This document shows positions 14,927 through 23,852 of a stretch of 51,446 bases of DNA, one piece after another. The stretch lies in NCBI GenBank assembly GCA_031281345.1, contig JAITFN010000064.1, positions 1 through 51,446 on the forward strand. The letters run 5' to 3'. The stretch comes from Candidatus Fibrimonadaceae bacterium (GTDB lineage Bacteria > Fibrobacterota > Fibrobacteria > Fibrobacterales > Fibrobacteraceae). The notes beneath the pieces were generated by a model. It was not told where the DNA came from. It did no database searches and worked only from the letters and a program-made list of their open reading frames with translations. The translations under genes were made by a program, and so were the position numbers. Numbering within the stretch: position 1 is the first letter of the stretch; each line of letters opens with the position of its first letter.

Positions 14927-17206
14927 TTAAAATTCCACATTGATGGTTGCTTCAATAATACTTCGCGAAAATTTATGCTCTATCTCCGTAACCCCATTGC
15001 CAACACCATTCACAACGTTATAAATTTCCATATTCGTTCCCGTATATATTTTTTTGGAATCGCCAGAATCGTATAAATAAGAATAAGAATCGGTTTCTAG
15101 TTTGTAAATATTCTCTACGCCAATAATGCCATAGTTTATAGAAAGCCAAGCATTTTTTGCCACAGTGTAATCTATCCCTGCCATCCACTGATTTTGTTTT
15201 GCATTTATAATAGGCACAATGGAAGTCCTTAACCTTAAATTTGATGTTTGCACAACTTGGGCATTTGCGCCTGCTATATTCAGTTCCGAACTTATTTGCT
15301 GATAACCAAGTGTTAAACCGAATTTTCTGAAAAAGCGCCAATAAAAACCGGCATTTATAAAATCGCTACTAAACGTTGCTGTGCCAAAAGAAGTCCAGTC
15401 TTGCTCTTTTGCGCTGTGTTTATAGCTGCCGCTCAGTTCAAGAGGGTTCTGCTCAAATCCAAGAATTCCCAGAACATTTATTTTTGCACCACCGCCATAT
15501 TCCGAATATTTTGCAACACCTGCGCCAGCATTAGGAGAGAGTTGCTCATAACTTGCAAACAAAGCCTTAACTTCTGCAAGTCCATTCCAGTTTGCGGTTA
15601 AAATTTCTTGATAACCTTGGCGGTTAGAGGTAGCAAAGCCGTTTGGCAAAGCCATTTGCAAGTTGAGGTCGGAGAGTTCCTCCAACAAGGCAAGCTCTGC
15701 CCGTGTTAAAATGGAAGGATTCCAAGAATTTTTTGCATAGGGGCTAATATTGTAGCTTGGAGTTTGATCGCCGTTATTTGGCGCACCCGGTTGAAGTGAC
15801 ACCTGCATTGGCGAATGTTTGGGCGTAAAGAAATAAAGCGCATCAAATGTTGAATACAATGGGGAATAAACTCCATATTTGCTCAAATTATAAGCTGGGT
15901 CATTGCAGCTACCCTTAGAATTATTGCCCGTATTGGCACAAGCCACATCTTTGTCTGTATTCAATATGCGGCGGGCAAAGAAAGAGGGAGACTGCGCCAC
16001 ATTGTTGAACCAAGCGGAATCGTTGCGAATAAAGGAAGTGGAAAGCACCACGTTTATATCACTTTTGTAACCTAAATCCAATTGCACAAGCATCGCGCTT
16101 CCTTTTTCTTCTTTGCTCGTATTTGTTGTGCCTATAATATCACTTGTCGTAGCATCATATACGGGATATAAATCATAAACCACATCACCCGACATTGCAT
16201 ATTCAGCCGTTAAATTTGCTATCAAGGAACCATTCTCCAATATTCCAGCAATATCTGCACCTGCCCTTATTGCAGAAACAGATGTTTTTTGCGGCAGGGA
16301 ATCTAAGGTATTTAGCAAATATTTTCTAGAGGTAGTATCTATGCTGCATTGTTGTGGTGGGCAAGGATAGTATTTAGAGGAGCTTTCAATATCCGTAATT
16401 TTCAAATAGGTTGCACCAATCAGCAGGTTTTTATTAAGAGGCAAAAGTTCAAGATTGCCAGCGAACAAGAACTTATCAAAACGACCTGCCTGCGTTGCAC
16501 CCGGAATGCCCTCGTTCGGAAGCATATTGCCCATAGCACCGCTTGCATCTAAATAACCTGCGCGGCGAAGCCTTGCTCCCAAAGCCTCAACGCGCAATTC
16601 TCCAAAGGTCTCGCCGAGTTGTGGGCGGAACTGCAAATTAAAGCCCTGTAAATTTCTCTGATTGTCTTCTAAGAGAGCTTCTTTCTGAGCCATTTCGCGC
16701 TTGCGGGCAAAAGCCGTTGGCTCGTACATAATGTCTATGCCGGGCATATAAAGGGTTAGAGGAGAATAAGACTGCCTAAAATCTCCCACAATCCAATAGA
16801 AACTTTCTCCTAAATTGCCTTCAATATTCATCCAAGGAACATTTACCGTTGTGGCTGCTGCCGCAAAATATTCCTGTGCACCCGCGCCCAAGCGCAATTG
16901 CAAATTAGCGGTGATTATATCCCAAGGGCGAAATTTGAAATTCAAATCCACTTGCACAAATTCAGAAATCTCGTGGCTAGGCATTTTATTTGTGGTCCAA
17001 CCGTTATTGTTGCCTTCTGTGCGGTTGGGCAGTTCATTTGGAGATTCAAAATAAGAGTTAAAAGAAGCACTGCGAACGGTTCCGCTTATCTCAAGTCCTT
17101 TGTGAGAGTTAAGAATCTCTACTCTATTTTCTATTTCTTGCTCAGGGTCTGTTGCAAAAACCAAAGAACAAGAGGCTAAAACGGCAAAAATCAATTTTTT
17201 ATTCAT
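14927..17206 (-). CDS. Large outer-membrane beta-barrel, fibrolytic-operon paralog B
   Basis: A 759-residue protein with signal peptide MNKKLIFAVLASCSLVFA and C-terminal EATINVEF. It has the family motif YSPLTLYMPGIDIMYEPTAFARKREMAQ, then LLEDNQRNLQGFNLQF, close to paralog C. Loops carry CPPQQCS and CANTGNNSKGSCNDP, possible disulphide-pinned surface loops. The start ATG 17206 has only a weak upstream GGGG; the gap to the upstream gene is 15 nt and to the downstream gene 9 nt. Membership of the operon led by two GH5 enzymes suggests interaction with plant polysaccharide or its fragments. No known transporter signature was seen. Confidence 0.75.
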   Translation of the reverse strand: MNKKLIFAVLASCSLVFATDPEQEIENRVEILNSHKGLEISGTVRSASFNSYFESPNELPNRTEGNNNGWTTNKMPSHEISEFVQVDLNFKFRPWDIITANLQLRLGAGAQEYFAAAATTVNVPWMNIEGNLGESFYWIVGDFRQSYSPLTLYMPGIDIMYEPTAFARKREMAQKEALLEDNQRNLQGFNLQFRPQLGETFGELRVEALGARLRRAGYLDASGAMGNMLPNEGIPGATQAGRFDKFLFAGNLELLPLNKNLLIGATYLKITDIESSSKYYPCPPQQCSIDTTSRKYLLNTLDSLPQKTSVSAIRAGADIAGILENGSLIANLTAEYAMSGDVVYDLYPVYDATTSDIIGTTNTSKEEKGSAMLVQLDLGYKSDINVVLSTSFIRNDSAWFNNVAQSPSFFARRILNTDKDVACANTGNNSKGSCNDPAYNLSKYGVYSPLYSTFDALYFFTPKHSPMQVSLQPGAPNNGDQTPSYNISPYAKNSWNPSILTRAELALLEELSDLNLQMALPNGFATSNRQGYQEILTANWNGLAEVKALFASYEQLSPNAGAGVAKYSEYGGGAKINVLGILGFEQNPLELSGSYKHSAKEQDWTSFGTATFSSDFINAGFYWRFFRKFGLTLGYQQISSELNIAGANAQVVQTSNLRLRTSIVPIINAKQNQWMAGIDYTVAKNAWLSINYGIIGVENIYKLETDSYSYLYDSGDSKKIYTGTNMEIYNVVNGVGNGVTEIEHKFSRSIIEATINVEF

Positions 17207-17221
17207 ATTATCACTGCCCCT

Positions 17222-19522
17222 TTAAAACCAAACCTTTGTTTCGGCTTGAACATAGTGAACATTCCAATCATTCTGTGGCAAATTCTGATCTTTGTTTGTT
17301 AAATATTTATAACGCACGTGCAAACCTGCACGTGCGGCATAGTCCCAATCAAAACCCACTCCTATAGCGGTATTGAGAATATTTATGGGAGAAAATTTAT
17401 AGTCATAAAAACCACCCGGATATAAAGGTCCATAGGAACTTGGAGGAGCCAAATTGGAATTATCTGAAGTTTTTATACCTAACTCGGCATAAGCTTTCTC
17501 CGCACGGAACATCTCAAAGCCTAAAATCAAAACCCCATGCAATTTAGGCGTAATGGCTATTGCAGGCTCCGACTGCACAAACCAATTCCACATAAGCATA
17601 TCGCTGTCGTATTTATCTGTGTAAGCCACCGGAATAAAGGATTTTGAAACACCCGAAAGCGCGGTGTATAATTGCAGCATTATGTTTCTATCGGTGCCAA
17701 ACCAATGCCCAATATCATAACCCATATCTATGGCTACCGAAGAATTCCATTTCTCGCTGGTTGGCATATTGCACGGCACAGTTGAAATGTCTTGGAAAAA
17801 ATTAAGCTGCGAACAGTAATAGGCATCTTGAGCACTTTCGTAAGGAACAAAGGCATCCCAAGTTTCCCCGTAGCCGCTGCGCAGCCCTCCAACTTGGTCG
17901 CCAAGTTTATATACAGGTCTAGAAATTCCCGCTGCCACCCTGTAAGTATAACGGTCTGATGACTCGGCATTGCCGGAATCTGCTCTAAAGAAAGGCTTAT
18001 GCTTAGTCCAGCTTGTGGATGTTTCCCATAAATACCTGCCTATCAAATTATATTTGAAATTTATTATATCTGAGCCTGCTTCAACCTGCTTGTGAATTCC
18101 GTATTGCACGTCAAAACGCCCTCGGTCAAATTCAGGTTCCAATTTGATATTTGCGCCAAGCATATTTGGTCCATAGCGGAAAGTTCCCGCTCCAACATAA
18201 AATTGGTCTTTGCGCCAAGCAGAAACTCTATCGGGGTTAGACATTGAATATGGTGAATAGAAATCCTTGGGCAAATATATAAGTTCAAATGTTATTGGTT
18301 CCCAATGCTTATCTTGGGCTTTTACATAAAAACCAAAAGCAGGCGAAGAAGTGGATGAACTGTAGTTGCTAGCATCATAGCAATTCTGATTACTGCTCTT
18401 AGGGTCGCATGGATATGTTGGGCGGAATGTTGAGGTATCGTCCCAACTGAAAGCTACATCAAAAGACAAAAAGAATTGCGGATTTATATTGCCTTTTAAA
18501 TCTATGCTGGCAATGCGCAGATTTTCAAATTTCAAGCTGCTATCGGGGTATTTAACAATACCATAAGTGTCTTGCTCGTATATCTGCTCTGGGTCAAAAG
18601 TAATTCCCACATAATTTGCACCAACCGTTAAACTAGCTTGGTTAAAATCAATTTTCTCTTTTGCAAAACGCAGTCCTAAAACATTGCCACGATTATCGTA
18701 AGTACCAATCATAGCAAGTTCGCTGTTATCCCTTGTGTTGAGGCGCATTCCATCCCTAGTTCCAATATCCACGCTGTTTGGCTGCGAAAGCAAAACCTGG
18801 CCCTTTAAGTCCCAAGGCAGAGTGTGCACATCAAACAGCATTCCACCAAAAGGACGATTTGTCCAAAAAGACCTGCCTCCTTCTTTCACCGGCTTAAAGC
18901 CTTTTTCTTTGTAATAGGTGCTAACTACCTTTTCTTCTTCGTAAAGCTCGTATTGAGAGATAAAGCGCGGGCTGGTTTCGCGTTCATATATGGTTAGCGG
19001 GCTTTGAGTTGTCCAAATAACACCACCCATAAACAAGGTTACGCCAAATGCACCCCCACGCATATCCATGCCAACAAGCATAGTTTCGTTTAGGGCAGCA
19101 CCATAAAAATCGGCAGATGGATGAAAGTATGGCACCCTTTCCCCTGAGTTTCCAAAATCCTCGGCATTAGGTTTAAAGGCTTGCTGGTTAACGAAAAAAC
19201 CGCTAAAATCAAAGGGCAGGTACAGATTTGAAAACACGGTTAAATAAGATGCCGGAGAAACAACAATAAAAGCATTTAAGGCTGAATTGACAGAGGTACG
19301 CATTCCATTGCTGCCTTGCAAGGTACCGGTTTTGGAATAGTCGTAATGGTAAAAACGCACATTGAAATCGCCAGAAACAGCAACGGGAGAATCGTCTTTG
19401 CCTATAACCGTGGAGTTTGCGTATTCTCCAAGCGAATCTAAACGTGCCTCTATATCGCTTTCGCTTTGAGCATGCACAAAAGATATGAAAAAGAACAAAC
19501 TAAGTAATATTTTTATTCTCAT
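17222..19522 (-). CDS. Large outer-membrane beta-barrel, fibrolytic-operon paralog A
   Basis: The 766-residue product starts at ATG 19522 (MRIKILLSLFFFISFVHAQ), with GAGG eight bases upstream formed around the upstream gene's stop. A longer frame to 19582 would destroy the signal peptide. It ends QAETKVWF. The segment TTQSPLTIYERETSPRFISQYELYEEEKV matches the barrel-family motif of paralogs B and C, but it is the most diverged of the three and also has an N-terminal FNVRFYHYDYSKTG domain. A 9-bp perfect inverted repeat lies within its 3' coding end (17313-17336). Predicted to sit in the outer membrane; the function is unknown. Confidence 0.75.
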   Translation of the reverse strand: MRIKILLSLFFFISFVHAQSESDIEARLDSLGEYANSTVIGKDDSPVAVSGDFNVRFYHYDYSKTGTLQGSNGMRTSVNSALNAFIVVSPASYLTVFSNLYLPFDFSGFFVNQQAFKPNAEDFGNSGERVPYFHPSADFYGAALNETMLVGMDMRGGAFGVTLFMGGVIWTTQSPLTIYERETSPRFISQYELYEEEKVVSTYYKEKGFKPVKEGGRSFWTNRPFGGMLFDVHTLPWDLKGQVLLSQPNSVDIGTRDGMRLNTRDNSELAMIGTYDNRGNVLGLRFAKEKIDFNQASLTVGANYVGITFDPEQIYEQDTYGIVKYPDSSLKFENLRIASIDLKGNINPQFFLSFDVAFSWDDTSTFRPTYPCDPKSSNQNCYDASNYSSSTSSPAFGFYVKAQDKHWEPITFELIYLPKDFYSPYSMSNPDRVSAWRKDQFYVGAGTFRYGPNMLGANIKLEPEFDRGRFDVQYGIHKQVEAGSDIINFKYNLIGRYLWETSTSWTKHKPFFRADSGNAESSDRYTYRVAAGISRPVYKLGDQVGGLRSGYGETWDAFVPYESAQDAYYCSQLNFFQDISTVPCNMPTSEKWNSSVAIDMGYDIGHWFGTDRNIMLQLYTALSGVSKSFIPVAYTDKYDSDMLMWNWFVQSEPAIAITPKLHGVLILGFEMFRAEKAYAELGIKTSDNSNLAPPSSYGPLYPGGFYDYKFSPINILNTAIGVGFDWDYAARAGLHVRYKYLTNKDQNLPQNDWNVHYVQAETKVWF
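17313..17336. repeat. Perfect 9-bp inverted repeat inside the barrel A gene
   Basis: CGCACGTGC (17313-17321) and GCACGTGCG (17328-17336) flank a 6-nt loop, forming a strong GC hairpin near the end of an AT-rich coding sequence. It could be fortuitous or affect mRNA stability or attenuation inside the operon. Confidence 0.5.
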
Positions 19523-19529
19523 GCAATCC

Positions 19530-20285
19530 TCACAAAATATTGCGGAAAGGATAACCCTCCGGGCCCTTGTATTCTTCGCCAACCTTTTTGATAATTATAT
19601 CGTCTATCCAAACTTTGAAAGCCTGATTTTCGTCTTTGCGCACCTCTATTCTAAAGCCCTTTACATTATTCCAAGAGAATGGCATAAAAACCTCTCGCAA
19701 ATTTTTGGAATCCCAATAAACGCCCATATTCCCGAACAATCTAAGGGGTATGCTTATCTTTTGCCACTCCGTTGTTAAATCTCCAAAACTTTTGGAACCT
19801 ATTTTAACTTGCAAAGATTCACCGCCGCTTTTAACTCCATCGTCTAAAAGCACATATTGCGCAACTTCCCCGCCTTTTGCGCTTTTAATCCAAAATTCCA
19901 AAACACCCTCGTCCATATAGGGGGTAACGTCTGCAGAGCCGGCTATGCATATAGCAACACCGGAATAATCGCTTGCAACTAGCTCTATTTCCATGGATAA
20001 ATCGCCTTCCATAGCGTATTTATCTGTTAGTTTGGGTTCCGGGTTTTCGCGCGGATATTGATAGGTGTAGCCTCCACCTCTGGGTATGCTCTCTCGCATA
20101 ATCACAACCACCACATCTTGGTCTGTTTTGAAGGGTTTAATCTCTTTTTTCAAAAACCTCTCGGAATCGCGGTTTCTGTAAGTGTCAAAGGCAGCAGAAG
20201 CATTGGTAAAAAACAAAAACAGCACCGCTAACGAAACTACATGAGCTAATCTGCAATTTTTAGAAATCATATCCATAATATACAT
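19530..20285 (-). CDS. Secreted carbohydrate-binding-like protein
   Basis: About 251 residues from ATG 20285; a longer TTG start at 20309 would lie on top of the Shine-Dalgarno-like GGAGG within the upstream gene's end. A hydrophobic leader (VVSLAVLFLFFTNASAA) gives secretion. The mature protein is a beta-sandwich type, with SMEIELVASDYSGVAICI, then WQKISIPLRLFGNMGVYWD and VKGFRIEVRKDENQAFKVWIDDIIIK. The pattern W-x-KISIPL ... WIDDI is typical of CBM11/CBM30-like and related sugar-binding sandwiches in cellulases. It has no catalytic domain. Position between a GH5 lipoprotein and three barrels supports a fibre-binding accessory role, by inference. Confidence 0.65.
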   Translation of the reverse strand: MYIMDMISKNCRLAHVVSLAVLFLFFTNASAAFDTYRNRDSERFLKKEIKPFKTDQDVVVVIMRESIPRGGGYTYQYPRENPEPKLTDKYAMEGDLSMEIELVASDYSGVAICIAGSADVTPYMDEGVLEFWIKSAKGGEVAQYVLLDDGVKSGGESLQVKIGSKSFGDLTTEWQKISIPLRLFGNMGVYWDSKNLREVFMPFSWNNVKGFRIEVRKDENQAFKVWIDDIIIKKVGEEYKGPEGYPFRNIL

Positions 20286-20296
20286 TTTTTGCAACT

Positions 20297-21412
20297 CTAT
20301 TTCCTCCAAGGAGCATACCCAGAATACCCATTCAGTTTATTGAATATGTATTTCCCAGACTCGTTCATTTTGCTTTGGTCTGCCCAGTCTCCGTTCAAAT
20401 CATATTTCCTTGCCGCATCCTGAATGCCAAAAAATGCAGAACCTTCGTATTTATCGCTTATTTGCCAAGCTGCCGAAGATATTTTTTTCTCGTCCATAAA
20501 GGCGTGCCATTCATCTGTTCGCCCAGCATTGTGCGTATTGTAATTATTATTTTGCCCGCCGTCTGAATGAACTGTGCCGTATTCGGTTATGAAAATAGGA
20601 ACCCCTGAGTTCAAAGCATTTTCAATATTGCCACGAAAACTCGCCAAAGCGTGCGAAGCAGCATAAAAGTGAAGAACATAACCAACATTTTCATCATTGA
20701 TTTTATTGCCTATAACATCTTGAATTCTTTGAGACCATTGAGGTGTGCCAACAAGGATAAGGTTGCTGGAATGCGCACGTATTACAGGGATAATTTCTTC
20801 TGCATAGCTTTTGATTTCTGCCCAGTTTATTCGCTCTGAAGCAGCGCAGTTGGTTGCACTGCTCGCTCTGCAAACAGGTTCATTGAAAATCTCAAAAATA
20901 ACATTATCGTAAGAACCGTATTTTTCTGCCATATATCCAAAAAAGTCCTTTGACTGTTGGACTTCATTATGAGCGTTATGCGAATGAAAATCTATAATTA
21001 CATAAACATCGTTTTCTATTGCCGCATCCACCACTTTTTCTATTCTACCGCGATTTTCCGCAGCCGTATTGCTTATGAATTGAGCAGACGCAGTGCCATA
21101 AGCGGCTCGCACAATTTCTGCTTTCCAATCTTCTACTATACGCTCCACGGAAACAGTTTCGTAAAAACGTGAACTTTCAAAGCTCGTGGTGCTCCAGCCA
21201 AAGCTAATGCCTCTTAGCTGCACCTCGCTACCCTTTTTTGAACCATCAAAATAAGGCGTTCCTGGTCTCACCTTTAATTTGCCATAATAAGAAACTGGAC
21301 CTTTCCCTCCACTTGGTTCAGGGGTATCTCCACCTCCGTTGGCAGGACCCTCGTTTGAACTGCAAGCGAGGAACAAAGTCACGGCAACAGCCGCAATAAT
21401 TTTTTTAAACAT
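20297..21412 (-). CDS. GH5 endoglucanase-type lipoprotein
   Basis: The 371-residue protein starts at ATG 21412 with AGAGG seven bases upstream; the in-frame ATG at 21442 overlaps the preceding gene. The leader ends LFLAC (Cys17), a lipobox, followed by a Gly/Pro/Glu linker. The GH5 barrel (~40-365) contains YVIIDFHSHNAHNE, acid/base Glu178 in FEIFNEP and nucleophile Glu277 in FITEYGT, typical of the GH5_2-like endo-beta-1,4-glucanases. It hydrolyses internal beta-glucan bonds and would be anchored to the cell surface. It is second in the operon, after a T9SS-sorted GH5 paralog, so one enzyme is lipid-anchored and the other secreted. Confidence 0.92.
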   Translation of the reverse strand: MFKKIIAAVAVTLFLACSSNEGPANGGGDTPEPSGGKGPVSYYGKLKVRPGTPYFDGSKKGSEVQLRGISFGWSTTSFESSRFYETVSVERIVEDWKAEIVRAAYGTASAQFISNTAAENRGRIEKVVDAAIENDVYVIIDFHSHNAHNEVQQSKDFFGYMAEKYGSYDNVIFEIFNEPVCRASSATNCAASERINWAEIKSYAEEIIPVIRAHSSNLILVGTPQWSQRIQDVIGNKINDENVGYVLHFYAASHALASFRGNIENALNSGVPIFITEYGTVHSDGGQNNNYNTHNAGRTDEWHAFMDEKKISSAAWQISDKYEGSAFFGIQDAARKYDLNGDWADQSKMNESGKYIFNKLNGYSGYAPWRK

Positions 21413-21438
21413 AGAGCAACCTCTTAAAGGTGTGTTTT

Positions 21439-23700
21439 TCAATTTACAACCCTCAAAGTTTTAACCTGAGAGCCTTGGCTTAAACGCAAAATATAAACAC
21501 CCTTTTGCAAATTAAGGCTGCCGAGCGAAACCTGCTTTGAACCGGCGTTTTGATGCCCACTGAGCAAGCTCCCTAGCTTTTTCCCAGAAAGTGAATAAAC
21601 ATCCAGTTTTGCAACTCCGCTACGCTCAAAATAAAGCTCTATTTTTCCAGAACCGATTGGAGCAAGCCCTAAGCTCTTAGCACCACCCAATTGATGCACA
21701 ACAGTTGGATCTGGTGGGTCTATAACGCCCGGTATTGATGTTGGCGGAGTTACGTTGATGTCTGTACCAGCACCCGTCAGAGTTACGCTTGCTGAGCCTG
21801 TGGGCGAATCCAAAGAGCCATCTGTAATCACCGCCAAAATAGTGACTTTGCCTATTTTGCCAGCTTCTGGATAATAAACAAGCGAATCGGGTTTCACCTG
21901 TTCCAAACTGCCTGGGTATTCAGGTGCCAAATAAAATTTCTTGAACGATATTGGATCTCCGTCTTTATCATTGCCGTTAAAACTATCTATACCCATTCCA
22001 AAGCCTACAGGCCCTGTGTTAGGAACTTCGGGCGCATACTTGCCGCCGATTGGCCTTATTGTGGGCGCAAAATTCTGGAGCTTCAAAACAACGCTTGCAG
22101 TACTACTGTTCCCGTTTTTGGCTTTGACCGTATAGTTGAGGGTTGCTTCGGCAGAAGTTACATTGTGCTGCGAAGCATCAGGGGTAAAGGTAGCGATATT
22201 TTTAGCAGACGAAAGAGTTACCGTTCCCATAGAAGGAGGGTCAATAGAAACGCTGCTAAACTCCACGCCTTGTCCGGTAGGGTCTTGAACCAATAAAGTA
22301 CTTATCATATTTATATCGGTCGGGGCTTTGCGGCTAACCGCAATGGGGGCTATTTCTGGCAGACCGGGCTTTCTATCGGTTATATTTATTGTGATTTTGC
22401 TTTGAACGGTTACACCGCCCTTGGTTATTTTGTAAAAAAACTTAACTTTATCACTCGGCGAACCACTTTTAGAAGTTGCATAAGTAATGCTGTTTGCGGT
22501 TTTTGAAGCAGTCCCGAATTCCGGCTCGCTAACCTCTGAAATTTCTCCGTCCAAACCTAGGTCGGTTGAAGAGAAAGTAACGGATTCCCCATCTCTAATG
22601 GATTTAACAACATCATTGCCCTTGGGGTGCGAGCTAGGTATATAATCTCTCCATTTCTTTTTGCCTGCCCCCGTCATATAGGTTTGAAAATACTTTCCAG
22701 AATTGCTCAGCCTGCTTGTTGACATATTACTTGTGTTAGTGCCGGGATTGAAAATAGAAGAACCTTCGTCGAGGTCGCTCGCATTCCACATGCAGTTACT
22801 GATCTTTTGATCGTCCATCCAACTTGTCCAATTATTTGAAGAACCATCACTTACACCGCCTTTACCATCAGCATTAACCGTGCCCCATTCAGAAGCAAAA
22901 ACCGCATTGCTTGCGCTCATTGCACTTTGCGCACTTGAACCGCCACCAGCACTTGGGGGTGAACCAGGATTGTTGAAGTTGTGAGTACCTGCATAAAAAT
23001 GAAAGGCAAAGGCAACGTTATTATCCTTTGAACCCCATTTTGATGCTTGACCACTTGGATTCGTGGACCAGCTTGGGCTGCCTATAATCACTAAATTGGT
23101 GTTGCCTGCACTACGAAGCGCACTTACAATTGTATTTGCATAAGAATCTACTTGATCTTGGCTGACTTGATCCGTTGGTTCGTTATACACCTCCCAAATT
23201 ATATTGGGTACGTTTTTATATGCATTAGCCATTTCCACAAAAAAATCTTTTGCATTGTTTGTTCCAGAGGCTTCATTATGAGCCTGATGGGAGTGCCAAT
23301 CAACTATAACATATATATCGTTTGCTATGGCTGCATCTATCACTTTTTTCATAAGAGCCTTTTGACCGTCAGGATTAAAGTAGTACCCTGCAACCCCGCC
23401 AGCTTTGTTCACTGTTTGGGAACTACCATTATCATAGTAGCGAATTCCCATCGCTGCGCGAATAACGCCTATTTGCATATTATCCACAAACCAGTCCACA
23501 GTTTCCATATTGTAAAAAGGAGCTCCGCTACCATCGCTCCAGTAGAGGCTTGGACCTTTGACCTGAATAGGTGTTGATTCGGTTCCGTTTTTTGAACCGC
23601 ATATATTTTTGGTGCAACGCTTCAAAGCACCAAAATGGCTAACTGGACCTGCAAAAGTCTGAATAGCCAACAACAGAAATGCCAATACAAAGATTTTCAT
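21439..23700 (-). CDS. Multidomain GH5 cellulase with T9SS sorting domain
   Basis: This 753-residue protein has a signal peptide (MKIFVLAFLLLAIQTFAG) and a GH5 catalytic domain at ~20-335, with acid/base Glu174 in WEVYNEP and nucleophile Glu271 in FASEWGT. Two or three Ig/cadherin-like beta domains (~350-650) follow, recognisable by DxxxGD and repeated FTPD/TVKA strands. The last ~75 residues (LDVYSLSGKKLG ... KGVYILRLSQG) are a type IX secretion C-terminal sorting domain. It degrades beta-1,4-glucan outside the cell. It heads the eight-gene operon, with GAGG seven bases before ATG 23700 and a CTATATT promoter-like motif ending 26 nt upstream. T9SS is inferred from the tail; no T9SS structural gene is in the window. 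Confidence 0.92.
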   Translation of the reverse strand: MKIFVLAFLLLAIQTFAGPVSHFGALKRCTKNICGSKNGTESTPIQVKGPSLYWSDGSGAPFYNMETVDWFVDNMQIGVIRAAMGIRYYDNGSSQTVNKAGGVAGYYFNPDGQKALMKKVIDAAIANDIYVIVDWHSHQAHNEASGTNNAKDFFVEMANAYKNVPNIIWEVYNEPTDQVSQDQVDSYANTIVSALRSAGNTNLVIIGSPSWSTNPSGQASKWGSKDNNVAFAFHFYAGTHNFNNPGSPPSAGGGSSAQSAMSASNAVFASEWGTVNADGKGGVSDGSSNNWTSWMDDQKISNCMWNASDLDEGSSIFNPGTNTSNMSTSRLSNSGKYFQTYMTGAGKKKWRDYIPSSHPKGNDVVKSIRDGESVTFSSTDLGLDGEISEVSEPEFGTASKTANSITYATSKSGSPSDKVKFFYKITKGGVTVQSKITINITDRKPGLPEIAPIAVSRKAPTDINMISTLLVQDPTGQGVEFSSVSIDPPSMGTVTLSSAKNIATFTPDASQHNVTSAEATLNYTVKAKNGNSSTASVVLKLQNFAPTIRPIGGKYAPEVPNTGPVGFGMGIDSFNGNDKDGDPISFKKFYLAPEYPGSLEQVKPDSLVYYPEAGKIGKVTILAVITDGSLDSPTGSASVTLTGAGTDINVTPPTSIPGVIDPPDPTVVHQLGGAKSLGLAPIGSGKIELYFERSGVAKLDVYSLSGKKLGSLLSGHQNAGSKQVSLGSLNLQKGVYILRLSQGSQVKTLRVVN

Positions 23701-23726
23701 AAGAGCCTCACTATATAGATATAGAT

Positions 23727-23738
23727 AATATAGATTAT
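23727..23738 (-). promoter_or_regulatory. Promoter-like ATAATCTATATT of the fibrolytic operon
   Basis: Read on the minus strand, TATATT ends 26 nt before ATG 23700 and a GAGG site lies between. It is the only candidate promoter found for the eight-gene run down to 10891. Confidence 0.45.
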
Positions 23739-23806
23739 TTTAAATTGAAATAACATAAAAATGGCTATTTTTCAAAAAAATGCGTTTTTGCGTGATTTTT
23801 GCATAA

Positions 23807-23818
23807 AATTTCTATATT
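23807..23818 (+). promoter_or_regulatory. Promoter-like AATTTCTATATT of the 23853 lipoprotein gene
   Basis: TATATT ends 34 nt before ATG 23853. Two TTTTTGCRT direct repeats precede it (about 23784-23803). It diverges from the fibrolytic operon promoter, so the two could share regulation. Confidence 0.45.
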
Positions 23819-23852
23819 GTTTATATACCAAATTCCACTAGGAGGTTGCTTT

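Noticed and set aside
12836-19522. SusC-like TonB-dependent transporters
   Set aside because: No plug domain, TonB box or SusD-like neighbour could be identified in the three barrels.
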